Part shown: positions 9,831 to 20,446 of the stretch, piece after piece
Layout: each line of letters begins with the position of its first letter
Position numbering within the stretch: the stretch's first letter is position 1
Assembly: GCA_030762175.1 (NCBI GenBank)
Contig: CM060834.1
Span: 25,036,001-25,100,000 of the forward strand
DNA from: Metallyticus violacea
Lineage: Eukaryota > Arthropoda > Insecta > Mantodea > Metallyticidae
Direction of reading: 5' to 3'
DNA length: 64,000 nt
Made by a program: the position numbers and the translations under genes
The notes under the pieces: generated by a model
The model's database searches: none
Told to the model about the DNA's origin: nothing
What the model saw: only the letters and a program-made list of their open reading frames with translations

Positions 9831-10414
9831 ACTTTGCTTTTGAGCGTGCAAACCTTGGATGACTGCACAAACTTCGCAGTTGGCGGGAGACAATATCAGA
9901 GCACCCATTTTCTCCTAGCACAGCGCGGTAACCATGGCCGTCACAAGGCTGAAATTTTACTGCATTATTACCACATACTTCCTCTCTATTCCTGCGCATG
10001 CACATTCCTATCCAACTAGCGGTGCCATCTCTAGGCACGATTGGGACTTACTTTCTGGATGCCGTAATATGATCGAATTTGGAAATGACTTAACCTCCTT
10101 TAAACATAATATTCATCTTCCAAAATTCAGCAAATTTCTTGCCTGATGTTTCCTTTCAGTTTTTCTATTGTATGGTTTTTTTTCCCATACACTTTAGTTT
10201 TCAACTTCTCCAAAAATAAAAATTACATATTGTCAGTATCATTCCTGAACCTTTCTGGTTTATGGTATTCTTAAAAAGATAAGTCCTGTTATGCTGTGGG
10301 CATTTACTGTTCATTATACATAAATTTTCTCATCATGCAAGAGGGTTTTGTGTAAAAAAATATGGGTTTTCCATACTCCAATATCTATTATTTTGTGTTT
10401 CAAATATCAGCATC

Positions 10415-10985
10415 ACAAGACTTTTAAGCATCATTTTAATAATCTTAAAAAATTACAATTAAATCCACCCTCAAAACTAATATTACATTAACAACCCATA
10501 ATAAATAAAATTTATTTTAATTCATTATTCAACTCAATTATTACTGCATCTTGACTTGAATTCTTATTCAAATTACATATTAAGTAAATAATCTTATAAT
10601 ATTTTCTAAACAGCGATATATTTTTATATCGCTATAAATCAAGTAAGATTCAAGGTGTACTATTGATTACATAACAAATTTCCTCTAACCTGACTTTAAT
10701 ACCGCCAAATTCTTTGAGTTTCAAGACTCTAAATATTAATATTCAAGTTTAATTCATTTACACTAAAAATAATAGGGTATCTAATCCTGGTTTAAAAGTT
10801 TAATTTCACAATCAATCCAATCTTAATCATTCATACCGATTACGAATATATAATCAATAATTAAAAAATTTTACCACAAAATATTAAAGTAAACTCAATT
10901 TACACATATTAATTATATTGAACCAATTATATTCACTTTAATTTATTGGATTAAGGTTAATATTAAATGTAAATTTTTAATTATT
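10415..10985 (-). pseudogene. Numt: mitochondrial 12S rRNA fragment
   Basis: On the minus strand this reads ACCAGGATTAGATACCCTAT, the universally conserved 12S site, followed by CTCAAAGAATTTGGCGGTAT and AGTCAGGTTAGAGGAAATTT in the correct order. The fragment covers the 3' half or more of 12S. It is antisense to the 16S-ND1 piece that follows directly, so the nuclear insert is rearranged compared with mitochondrial DNA. Confidence 0.88.
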
Positions 10986-11134
10986 TGGTCTGTTCAACAT
11001 TTAAAATTTTACATGATCTGAGTTTAAACCAGTGTGAGCGAGGTTGCTTTCTATCTTTAATTAATTGAAGAATTTTAGTATGTGAGGACCAAATTACTTA
11101 ATAATTTTAAAAATTGTTGGATATAATATTGTAA
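10986..11134 (+). pseudogene. Numt: 3' end of mitochondrial 16S rRNA
   Basis: The sequence TTTTACATGATCTGAGTTTA, followed by ACCAGTGTGAGCGAGGTTGC, is the conserved 3' 16S region (the 16Sbr primer site). It is sense on plus. It is followed without a gap by tRNA-Leu and ND1, as in the standard insect mitochondrial order. Confidence 0.88.
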
Positions 11135-11203
11135 TACTATTTTGGCAGAGATTAATACAACAAATTTAGATTTTGTATACATGATGTTATTATTTTAAGT
11201 AGT
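11135..11203 (+). pseudogene. Numt: mitochondrial tRNA-Leu (CUN) copy
   Basis: ACTATTTTGGCAGAGATTAA with the anticodon-arm stretch AAATTTAGATTTTG matches insect mitochondrial tRNA-Leu(UAG), in its normal place between 16S and ND1. It is not expected to work in the nucleus. Confidence 0.8.
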
Positions 11204-11600
11204 ATAAATGATTAGTGAATGTATTTTGTTATTAGTAATGAGTTTAGTTTTGGTTATTTTTGTAATAGTGGGGGTAGCTTTTTTTTACTTTAGTGGAATG
11301 TAATGTATTAGGGTATATTTATTTTTGTAAAGATCCTAATAAAGTTGGTTTATGGTTTATTACAGCCTTTTGGGGATGCTGTGAAATTATTTTGTAAAGA
11401 ATATTCAGTTCTTTGGTTTCTAATTACTTACTATATAGTATTTGTCCTGTTTTTTCTTTATATTTATCTTTAATTTTATGGTTGTTAATACCTTATTTGA
11501 TAGGTATATTTATTTCTAATTTGGGTTTTTTATTTTTTTTAATTTGTATTGGAATAGGGGTTTATACAGTTATATTGGCTTGATGCAATTTTTATAAGAA
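11204..11600 (+). pseudogene. Numt: 5' part of mitochondrial ND1
   Basis: Several frames spell ND1 segments: LGYIYFCKDPNKVGLW, SNYLLYSICPVFSLYL and NLGFLFFLICIGIGVYTVIL. A TGA codon after GVYTVILA stands for tryptophan in the mitochondrial code. Stops and indels (near 11300-11400) show it is a dead nuclear copy. It fades out near 11600. Confidence 0.87.
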
Positions 11601-12411
11601 GAAGGGTGGTAATGAGGTTATTTCATCTGCATATATTAAATTCAAATATTTCTTGAATGTTTGATTTAATTAGAATCAGGAAAAGTAATGTAGAGGAAGA
11701 AATAGTTTGGACTGAAAAATATGTGAGGGAAGATTTCGTTGAGATTATATTTGAGTTGTTTGTTAGCAAAGGAATAAAGGAGAAGAGATTAATTTGTAAT
11801 TCTATTCATGCTTTTTGAGAAGAGATGCATTGGGATCGTCTTCAGCATGTACAGTCACCTCTAATAAATTGTCTGTTAATGAAAAACATTAGAGAGCATG
11901 AGACTTTGTCTTACCTATCAACAATTCAGCATGTTAACAGCAATTTTAAAATCTATATTTTTCTGATAAAGGACCCAAAATTGTATAGAAAAAAATTTAT
12001 AAATGTACTAAAATTATAAAAGAAATATTTTATTTTAAAATATTCAGTTTATACCACAAGAGAACATAAATCATATTCACCAGTATCAATGCTGTGCTAA
12101 CCAATGTAACAATTGCTAGCATTTATATGTCAATTTCCTTAATTGTACTGAATCTGGATTTACAGCATTTATGATATTTAACAACATATTTTAAAATTCT
12201 TGTAAGTTTTACAGTATGAAAATGAAACAAAGAATTGAAGCATGGATTTGTAGCTATTGAATGCTTTGGTGCAATATTGATGGAAAAGAGAAAATTACAT
12301 TCATCACCACTTGATCCATTCCCAAACCATAAACCTGCTAGTTCTGTTGGGGAATTTGGAAGTTTGTTAGGTCTAACAAGGATAGCAGATATTCCAGTTA
12401 ACTTCCTTTAC
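11601..12411. other. Intron; an unassigned 64-codon ORF only
   Basis: Apart from a weak ORF at 11825-12019 (MHWDRLQHVQSPLINCLLMK...), preceded by an open but M-less stretch, nothing is recognisable. It may be a fragment of another mobile ORF; I cannot name it. Confidence 0.35.
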
Positions 12412-12621
12412 CTTAAGGTTGCTGGTGCTTTCTCTCAGATTCTTCATAATGCCACCAGTTTCAGATTTATAGCCACAATGCCCAGGGTAGATTGAGCGTG
12501 TCATATTCAGGTAGGAACGGGACTCTCCCATGTTCTCATGTCCCTGCATCTCACAATACACCACCCCTGCATCTTCACCCTCTCCTGTCACATGGTGAAC
12601 CTCTGTTTTAAAAGCAGAATC
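12412..12621 (-). CDS. M16-type metalloprotease, coding exon 4 (third zinc ligand)
   Basis: This is a 70-codon exon, phase 0 to 0, with acceptor TTTTCAG and donor AAG|GTAAAG. It encodes DSAFKTEVHHVTGEGEDAGV, VYCEMQGHENMGESRSYLNM and TRSIYPGHCGYKSETGGIMK. The block GVVYCEMQG matches the GVVxxEM motif that supplies the third zinc ligand in presequence-protease-like M16 enzymes. The glutamate is residue 163, 89 residues after the last histidine of HTLEH in exon 2. The assignment of that glutamate as ligand is by family analogy. Confidence 0.92.
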
Positions 12622-12967
12622 CTGAAAATCAAACATTTTTTTAAGTACATATAGAAAATAAAGATTACAAAATGTTGGCAGTTGGGTCTAAAAACAAATA
12701 ATCCAGAGTATACCACAAATGTTCAGAATACTTTTTCCCATTTCTTCTTTACCAATTCAAATGAAAAATATAAATTAGATAGCATTTACAAGTACATTAC
12801 AACAGAAATGATCTTGCTTGGAGAAATTATTTAATCACAAGATCTTGCTACAGCCAGCATTATGGTCAGGCGGTCATTGTTCCTAGAGTCTTGGGTGAAA
12901 TTCCCAAATATGCCATGGGAATTTTTTTTGAATAGGAAGATCCCATGGCACTTATGATCTTAGGTTA

Positions 12968-13424
12968 GATCTCATTAGGTTTAATGACCAGAGAGCCTGG
13001 TGCACAATCATATCATACCCATTGGGCCGCCATAGCTGCGGCTCATGGGCTGCCTAGCTATAGCTACACCATTGCCATACAGAGAGAAAAATGCCCAAAA
13101 TCAAAGGAACAGGGCAGCATAGAGGGTAAAAATATAACACATAAATACTCATTCCACGGAAGAATGGGTTTTGCTGAACTCTACAAAACAGCCATTAAAG
13201 ATCTCATGAGGTTTAAGGACCAGGGTGAGTGCACAAACATTATAACACACCCATTGGGTAGATATAACTGAGCCTCATGGACTACCTAGCTATTGCTACA
13301 CTAATGCCATACTGAGAAAAAAATGTCCTAGTTCAAAGGAACAGGGTAGAGGGTAAAAATATAACACATAAATACTCATTTCTTAGAAAAATGGTTTTGC
13401 TGAACTCCAAAACAGCCATTAAAG
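12968..13424 (+). repeat. Two-copy tandem duplication, ~230-bp unit
   Basis: Copy 1 (12968-13199) and copy 2 (13200-13424) both run from GATCTCAT.AGGTTTAA through GGGTAAAAATATAACACATA to AACAGCCATTAAA. They are clearly diverged and have small indels. They lie in the intron between exons 3 and 4 of the metalloprotease gene. Confidence 0.88.
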
Positions 13425-13749
13425 GCATCAATGACATTCTTATTTGATAAAATAAGATTAATTTCTTCCCACTAAGCCAAATTTTAAGTTGGGAACAGGG
13501 CAAGGTAACTAGGTGCTAGGTCTGAGGAACAGGTGAATGAAGAATCAATTCTAAGCCCATTTGTGCACTTTTGCCATTACAACTATCAATGTATGGAATA
13601 GCACAATGTCTTGTTGAAAGAGAACTTTTTTTTAAAATGTGTTATTTATTGTCACTTTGACTGCATTGGTCTTCTTGCAATGACTGTAAATTGGATGTGA
13701 ACACTGTAGGTGTAAATATGTATCTTTAAATAGAATGAATTAACGATGG

Positions 13750-13918
13750 TGTAAATGAGCTTGAAGTTCTTGGCACCTTAAAGCTATCTGGCATTCATAT
13801 TCTTAGGGCAAAGAAAAACTCCAGAAAAAAACTTACCCAGAAGCTTGACCTGACCCAAAATCAAACTCAGGACCTATGGATTAGTAGTCACAAATGCTAC
13901 TACTAGACTACAGAAATG
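13750..13918 (-). repeat. tRNA-derived SINE-like fragment
   Basis: On the minus strand a tRNA-like head is visible (TAGTCTAGTAGTAGCA, then B-box-like GAGTTTGATTTTGGGTC). The body contains CAAGCTTCTGGGTAAG and does not match families A-C, so it is either a fourth family or a heavily diverged copy. Confidence 0.45.
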
Positions 13919-14189
13919 GCCAAACTTTTTTGTGTGCCAATCTTGTCTGTTTTTCCTTCAATTCATTTTCCATTGTTAAATAATTCATTTCTGTTATTTT
14001 TTATAGATTTACATGTACTCTTATCCAGATTACCCCTTGGAAATTCTAAAGCAATGGCCACCATCTTCTCAGCTGACAAGAGACTTCACTTTATACAGTG
14101 GAAATGTAAATTTTAAAATTAAAACTAGAAAAATATACTTAGCAAATTTCTACTACACTAAGTCCATTCAACCAACAACAAATCTGGCA

Positions 14190-14330
14190 GTCAACACACA
14201 GCTGATGAGGCAGGTGAAGGCCTGTGAAACATGTTCTGTATAATTCAATGGTAAGTGGAGCATAAGAGTATTAAATCAACTCACTGTGTAATCAAGAATA
14301 AATTAATTGTTTCACTGTATTAATTCTGAC
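14190..14330 (+). mobile_element. Penelope-like element 3' tail
   Basis: This short piece starts before the hammerhead-like motif at 14198 and continues with GGTAAGTGGAGCATAAGAGT, matching the tail at 5590 and 16680. No RT sequence is attached. Confidence 0.6.
14198..14239 (+). ncRNA. Hammerhead ribozyme-like motif, most complete copy
   Basis: All parts are present. Helix I ACAG (14198-14201) pairs with CTGT (14236-14239). The core is CTGATGA (14202-14208), with one extra G (14209). Helix II is GCAGG/CCTGT (14210-14214 with 14221-14225, one G-U) with loop 14215-14220. GAA is at 14226-14228. Helix III ACATGT (14229-14234) is self-complementary and loopless, and T at 14235 is the base before the predicted cut. 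An extra base after A9 is tolerated in some viroid-type hammerheads. Loopless helix III is known from PLE hammerheads and suggests a dimeric mode of action. Confidence 0.65.
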
Positions 14331-15136
14331 ACGAAAGTTATTTTAAATTTAAACTTAGTAAACTTATTAATTTTTCAAGCTAATGGTTGAGAAACAATCA
14401 CCCAATCTCTTCTTATAAATAAAAACTGCAGAATATGCTTCATAGGCATTGTCCATATCATAAATTGTAAATCAACTGCTGGATGTTCTGCATAATGGAA
14501 GACCGTGTTAGTGTGCCTCAAGTGGACACCTGATTAATTTCTGGTTCAGCTTGCCTCCACTGGGATCTCAAAAGTTCATAACCTAATCCTCGAAATTTTT
14601 AATGAAAATCTTTTCCAGTGTCTCCAAATTCGATGGCCTATCTATATATTTTACAGTTTGCTTTTTTCTATTATAGTTATTCTACCAAAAATGATCAGTA
14701 ATTGCCATTTTCTCTTCTAATTATATTTGATTTTTTGCATACATTTATTCAGTTGAAAAATCAATGGTAAAAATCATGGTAAAAGAAAATTCAGGTAAAA
14801 AAATGTGTGGACGAAGCAGGACATTTCCATTTCCTATCACAATCAGGAAATGTTCCATCTCCTGTCACATTCAGGAAGTGCATGCTTATTTTCATTGTAA
14901 TTGTAGTTGTAATTGAGAGAACTGAAATAAGTTGCATAGATATTTCATCCTCTTTGCTGAGAGTTACCACTCTGACTGCTGACCCACCAGCTGATGTGAA
15001 ACAGGCAACAACCATTAAAGACAACCAATATTCCTTTTGTTGCATGATCTGATATAGAGTTGAGGCTAGAATCAAGCTATATACTGTACTATACATTATT
15101 AGCACTAAATAAATTAATAAACAAGCAAATACTTAC

Positions 15137-15237
15137 TGTAAGAGTAGGATACAGGATATGATCAAGGTATATTGGTAACAGTGTAAGGAATCCTTCACTG
15201 CCAGCAGTTGTCATTGTATAGCATGTATGGTCAGTAT
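15137..15237 (-). CDS. M16-type metalloprotease, coding exon 3
   Basis: This is a 101-nt exon entered in phase 1 (acceptor TATTTCCAG) and left in phase 0 (ACA|GTAAGT). It encodes DTDHTCYTMTTAGSEGFLTL followed by LPIYLDHILYPTLT. The pattern D-H-T-x-Y-x-x-x-x-A-G-x-x-G-F is the conserved strand-helix after the zinc helix in M16 proteins. The frame joins exon 2 through a GAT codon. Confidence 0.92.
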
Positions 15238-15321
15238 CTGGAAATACAAATAAAATTTGTTTTATGGAATTAAGATGTGGTATATAAAGTAACAAAGTGA
15301 ACTTTAAGTCTTGAAGCTTAC

Positions 15322-15462
15322 CAGTCCAGGCATTTGTTCCTGAAGCAAGGCATCTGTTAGCTAAAAGATCAAGAACACCTTTGTAAGGATAGTCTTCACT
15401 TCCCAAAAAGACAAGGTGTTCCAATGTGTGGGGCAAGCCATCATCATCGTGCGCTTCTGTTG
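15322..15462 (-). CDS. M16-type metalloprotease, coding exon 2 (HTLEH zinc motif)
   Basis: This is a 141-nt exon, phase 1 to phase 1, with acceptor TCTTATAG and donor ACTG|GTAAGC. It carries the active site: ATEAHDDDGLPHTLEHLVFL, GSEDYPYKGVLDLLANRCLA and SGTNAWT. HTLEH (residues 70-74 of the assembled protein) is the inverted HxxEH zinc-binding motif of peptidase family M16, with E73 as general base. The YPYKGVLDLLANR block is typical of the C05D11.1/yeast Sdd3 subgroup. Both histidines and the glutamate are intact, so the enzyme should be catalytically competent. Confidence 0.95.
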
Positions 15463-16339
15463 CTATAAGACACAAATCCACAAAATTATTTGCAAATTAT
15501 ATGCAAAATAGCTATGATGTTACATAAACATTTCAGGCACATTGTAAGGCAACATTATATATTCTGATTAAACAGAAAGAAAAAAATATATCATACTAAA
15601 ACGTTTAGTGGCAATTTAAGATCTAGGCTGATGGGTAGCTGATTCATCAAATTATTTTTGTGCTAAAAAGGAACTAGCATCGTTGTTTAAGTTCTGCCAG
15701 AATTAACGGCTAAATTCTGCATATGATTTCATGAAATAAAATAATTTTAAGCTACAAGTATTGATGTTTATCTCTGATCTTTGGGAACAAGTTTCAATTG
15801 TGTTTTATCTTTAAAAGACTATGTATTCACCTCTTGTCATGTTCTGTTTGGTGCCCTTAAAACAAGCTATAGCTCTGCACATCAACTTCCATTGTAGGTT
15901 TGATGTAATACACATACAGCCATGTGTATTACATAAATTCTCCTTAAAGGCTCTTTTATCTATAGCATACAAAAATCTGTTCCCAAATCTGGGGAAAAAA
16001 CTATAAAAAAGGAATAAGATGTTTTTATAGAAATGCTGCTGAAAGGTAAGGCATACGTTTACTACTCCATTTCCTCAATAAATTTGAGGGATGAACCAGA
16101 AAATGACTTGATGCCTTATTTTGATGTATCCAGCCTTTATTTTTGTGCGTTATTCTGTTGAGATATTACTATAGTAATTTAAGTCAGTAGTTTAGTTATA
16201 CAGCTTAGGGAGTTCACTTTGGTACTTTTATCAATATGATAGTTATAACTCTATTTTGAATAATCATGCATCTTTTTCAAAGTTTCCATCATTCACAATA
16301 TATATAAAGGGTAATATATATAAATGAAAAATAATAACA

Positions 16340-16735
16340 CTATTAACAATGTAATTAAAATAACAATAGCTAGAAAAGGATAAAACATTAAGAAAAAGTC
16401 ACATATTAGTGATTACTAGTTATATATATTACCCTTTGGACAGAAGTAAACCATACAGGATTTCAATAGAACTTTCCACTTGGGAAAACATTTTCATTAC
16501 AAAAAATAAGGATAATTTGATGAATTTCGATATCCCTCCATTGGATGAACTCAGCAAATTCCTAATAGAACCAACAGATGCCGCCACAAGAACATCAAGA
16601 GACCCAACCGCCACGTTTAACAACAGTTTGTCAACAGGCTGAAGATGGGAGGGATCGCTCCCGAAACATATGTTCCAAATTTATGTAAGTGAATGGAGTT
16701 AGTGTGAAAAAAACTGTATACATTGTTTATATTTA
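16340..16735 (+). mobile_element. Penelope-like element C-terminal ORF end and tail
   Basis: The frame at 16409-16642 ends ELSTWENIFITKNKDNLMNF, DIPPLDELSKFLIEPTDAAT, RTSRDPTATFNNSLSTG, then stop. Its first part aligns with the PLE tail ORF at 1290-1370. The stop TGA (16640-16642) falls inside the hammerhead core CTGAAGA. The preceding 16340-16420 (ATTAACAATGTAA and GGATAAAACATTAAG) resembles 21941-22020, so a second PLE-related block is joined here. It lies in the intron between metalloprotease exons 1 and 2. Confidence 0.75.
16637..16676 (+). ncRNA. Hammerhead ribozyme-like motif overlapping PLE stop codon
   Basis: The core CTGAAGA (16639-16645) is followed by one extra T, perfect helix II GGGAG/CTCCC (16647-16651 with 16658-16662), GAA (16663-16665), self-complementary helix III ACATATGT (16666-16673), T as the base before the cut, and a short helix I GG/CC (16637-16638 with 16675-16676). 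This copy has the cleanest helix II. Confidence 0.62.
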
Positions 16736-16936
16736 TACATACAGGATTTGTTGCAGGACTACATATGTCTATCTTAATTATTTAATTAAGACAGACCTAT
16801 GCCTCATATAAAAAGTCAGCATATATTTCAATCTTTCTCTTGTCAGGTGATTCTCATACAGTTTCTAACTGTTTGTGTGACATCCTGAAATCTGATGATC
16901 TTTTCTGGCCTTTTCCCAACTTCACATGTCATGATA

Positions 16937-17216
16937 TCAGTCCTAGTGGTCTAGTAGTAACCATACTTGCCTTGTAGACCTAAAGTCATGGGTTCAAGAA
17001 CAGCAAGGTAGGATGGATTTTTAGGATATAAAAATCCTTAAGTATGGCTTCCTTCAAAAGGGAAGTACAGCTGTCAGTCCCTTGCCATTTTTTATGGCAT
17101 GTGAAATAACCTTAAGTCTGAAAGAAGAGACCTATGAGCAAAATTAATTGAGCATTTCATGCACTGAATTGAATGGGATGCTGACCAGAAATTTTAAATA
17201 GCATCCTTAAACAACA
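16937..17216 (+). repeat. tRNA-derived SINE, family A, copy 3
   Basis: It has the head GTCCTAGTGGTCTAGTAGTA with a degenerate B-box GGGTTCAAGAA, and the body GGCTTCCTTCAAAAGGGAAG. It ends with AACAACAAC and a short GAT repeat tail. Confidence 0.8.
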
Positions 17217-17219
17217 ACA

Positions 17220-19328
17220 ACGATGACGACGATGATGATGATGCCGTGATAATATTGGCAATTGTGAAAGATATCCCTAATTTATTGTAATGCTTTTGTA
17301 TGACTGGATTACTCCCAGGGAACAAGGACTTTACTTTCTTCATGATGTCTGAAGTTTGAATAGTTGCAGGTCCTAGGTTTGCAGATTTCTTTACCTTTGA
17401 AATTAATTTTATATAAAACTTTTCTTTTTTATTCAACACTTGAAACATTCCATGCTTTCACATTTCAGAAACTGTAAACAACTCTCCATTTCTTTCTATT
17501 TCTCTTACATGCTTATATCAAGATATCAACTTGATGTTCTAAAACTCTATACTGGTTTTAAACTGAGGTCTTAGCTGACATATTCAAATATCTCAAGATG
17601 CTTCAATTATGTATTTTTTAATTAGTACTAAATTCCATTGGGTCTATTTTAATCTGTTTCCCATTATACAAAGAAATTAATGATTATGTTTTAACTTCAC
17701 ACATATAATCTCATTTTAATAAGAGAAAAAAAATATTTTTACTTCTTTTGTTTCTAAATCTTATTACTAAATTGCATATTTGCTTAACAGTTCAATCAGC
17801 AAGAGGTGATAACTTTCTATATTTTCATTTTAAATTTTGCTAAATACCTATACAGAATTTTACAAACTTCTTTGGTCATGATGTTTACATTTATTTGAAT
17901 ATTATCAACATCTCACAGCCATTGCTAATCATTTCTGTACATAATCCATAAATTCAGACATGTTCTCTTATTTTAAAATGGCAATTATAATACTTCCTTC
18001 AAGATAAAGCAATCCATGGCATGTTCCGTATAGTTTTCTGAAAGAAGCTTTCACAGAGGAAAAGGATTAGTCCACCGTATTTTCCAGTTATCTAATCTCA
18101 GACAAGCTTCTTATTTAGAGTTATTTTCTTATGTCTGGAGAACTGGTATTCTATTTATGATGAACATTATTTTCATTTTCATTTGCTTCTTCTGCCAGAA
18201 CAGAAGAGTGCCAGAAATTATATTTTGACCTTCTCAGATAAGTTGAGCCTTGAAATGTGTCCAGGGCAGCTTTTTACATTCATTTTTTCACAAGAATCTC
18301 CAATTATTGGAATTTAATGATTTCAGCTTTCAATATTGGGTTTCCAAAAAGCACTGTTTCATTCAGTGGTATTTGTCTGTATAGGAATCCTTTCCTGAAG
18401 ATTTGTTTCAAGTATAGGCTTTTGCTAACTTTTTTTCTTTTAGCATAGAAGAACCAAAAAAAAAAAAAAAATTATGTAGAAGTGCTACACCATTTACTTA
18501 ATGAAAACAGTTTATTTGAAAGGTTTGTACTAGTTCCCTGAGTCATTTAATAACTGGTTTATTTCTAGGCAACTGAAATTTAGGATAAAAAAAAAGGGGT
18601 TTCACAATATCGATTTTCAACATTTCTAGTTAATATATCAGCCAAGTAATGTTGAAGGTATTGTGATTGGTGCTAGGTTTAACAGATATATCCATACTTA
18701 TTTTTTGAACATGTTGGTACCAGATTTTATTCCTAGTGTTGTTCCAGCTTTTTCTTCCTTTTGTCAGTTGGCAGTGATTTCCAGTGGAGCTAAGATGTAT
18801 GCATGTTGCTCTGTTTTGTTGCTATAGTTTTGTACCTATCACCATCTTGAAGGAAGAATTGAAATGAAATAAAATTAACTGCAACAATTTTTATTTTTAT
18901 AGAACACAGCTCTAGCCGAAAAGATTACAGAAAACTAATGCCTATGGAAAGTAAGTTATCAAGTGTCTTACTGTTTAATGAATAACCTGAAAACTGGAGA
19001 GATACATTTTAAAAAATGGGAATTTCAAACTTCAAATATTTATTTGAAAGACATCACTTTGATCACTTTCTATAACCACTTACTATGTTGTATAGATAAA
19101 TGAATCATATAATTTTAGAACTATATACAATGCCTCCCTTAAATGGCAGCATTTAATAGTATATAAATAACCAAAATTCTTTCCCATAACGAAAGGGTGT
19201 ACACATGAAACACAGTAGCAAATTGCTTCAGCTAAACGTATTTATAAATACTACTTATTTTGGCTATACATACAATTAAACACATAATGTTTGTTTTTGT
19301 TTTTAATTCCACATGCTTCAACACTTAC
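17220..19328. other. Intron 1 of the metalloprotease gene, no recognised genes
   Basis: AT-rich. It contains a (GAT)n stretch at 17221-17244, an A16 run near 18455 and an unassigned 84-codon minus ORF (17194-17448) that starts in SINE tail sequence. I see no exon or structured RNA. Confidence 0.45.
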
Positions 19329-19503
19329 CAAGACAAAAGTATCCATTTACTACAGGTCCTTCAACTTCAGCTATAACAACAGTTAAACCAGTCAAATTAG
19401 ATTTATATTTATGAACAGGCACTAGATCATTGGCCTTTAAAGAACATATCAAATCAAAATTTCCATCAATGCTTCTAGCAGGAGAGCTGTCAACAGGCGC
19501 CAT
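19329..19503 (-). CDS. M16-type metalloprotease (C05D11.1-like), start exon
   Basis: The first coding exon starts at the ATG ending at 19503 and ends at CTTG|GTAAGT in phase 1. It encodes MAPVDSSPARSIDGNFDLIC, then SLKANDLVPVHKYKSNLTGL and TVVIAEVEGPVVNGYFCL. Nine exons from here to 570 join in frame with canonical AG/GT borders, giving 510 codons. The first ~200 residues form an M16 beta-barrel half-domain (zinc metalloprotease). Relatives are the worm C05D11.1 protein and yeast Sdd3/YOL098C, about 1000 residues long and of poorly known substrate. There is no obvious signal peptide or membrane segment, so a cytosolic enzyme is likely. The introns carry PLE, mariner, SINE and mitochondrial inserts. 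The protease call is firm; the exact ortholog name is less so. Confidence 0.93.
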
Positions 19504-19870
19504 GTTATGTTACTATGTTACGAATACGGCCGGTGCCGGGTACTATATTGCCAACATGACTAGCTGAATTCCCTAATGACGCAACATAAAATTCACTAAA
19601 CAGTGCACGTAATAAAGGTAGACATTGTTCCATCTCTTCTCAACGCCCTTAAAGATGACATTCCAAATTATTTGTATAAGGGAATTAGCTTTGTAACTGA
19701 TACAAAAGAGAACTAAAGGAAATCCAAAATTGGATATTTTAGTGATAATGGTATCGATGCGGTCCTTGCGCAATAATTCTCAGCGCATACAATTAGAAAC
19801 TGGACCTCATTGTTGATATCTCTTCACAGTTTCTAGTCTATCACCAAACATTAAATTAGGCGAAGTAAAA

Positions 19871-20295
19871 ACATTATAAAATGTTAGTATAATCAATTAC
19901 ATATATTATAAATATCATTACAATTAATGTATACAATTTATGTGTATTCATGTTAGTAGTCAAGTTATTTATGTATTGTGCATTTGTTAGTGTGTATTTC
20001 ATTGGTAGTGGGGAAAAAAAAAAAAAAAAACTGGTGGACAGAAACTTTAGAAATAAGCCAGAAAATGTTAATTGTGACTGTGCTTTGGGCTGAACAAAGG
20101 AACCAGATGGCCATGTATATGTTTTGTATTTCTTGTTGCAAGATGCTTTGTGTACGAAGGGTCGCCCCTTTAAGGTTTCCCCTTTTTTGTAAAAGCTTAG
20201 CTTTGTTAAAATATGAAGGCAAAGCGCAATATAGAACAGACTAAGAACAATTCATAAGGAAGAAATAAACCAGAAAGTCCGACATAAGGGAGCCA
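19871..20295 (+). repeat. Dispersed repeat, copy 1 (possible solo LTR)
   Basis: This block recurs in inverse orientation at 55095-55535. Both share ATTACATATATTATAAATAT, TTTATGTGTATTCAT, GACAGAAACTTTAGAAATAA and GCTTAGCTTTGTTAAAAT in the same order. The length (~430 bp) and lack of coding fit a solo LTR or a non-autonomous element; no matching ends were proven. Confidence 0.65.
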
Positions 20296-20444
20296 AAGTG
20301 GAAAAAGAATAGGTTAAATTTAAGACCTAAGGAACGTCCAATCAGGGATCTTAGAAAAAATATATGCACGCCCCTTGGCAAATAGATAGAAATTTGGTTG
20401 AATAAGAGTTCGAATTGGTAGAGGATGGTCTAACAACCGGACGA

Positions 20445-20446
<2 letters not shown>

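Noticed and set aside
9934..10146. 70-codon plus ORF downstream of the mariner remnant
   Set aside because: No transposase or other pattern; probably chance in degraded sequence.
10415..11203. Functional rRNA and tRNA genes
   Set aside because: They are mitochondrial sequences in a nuclear intron with the 12S part inverted, so nuclear copies, not working genes.
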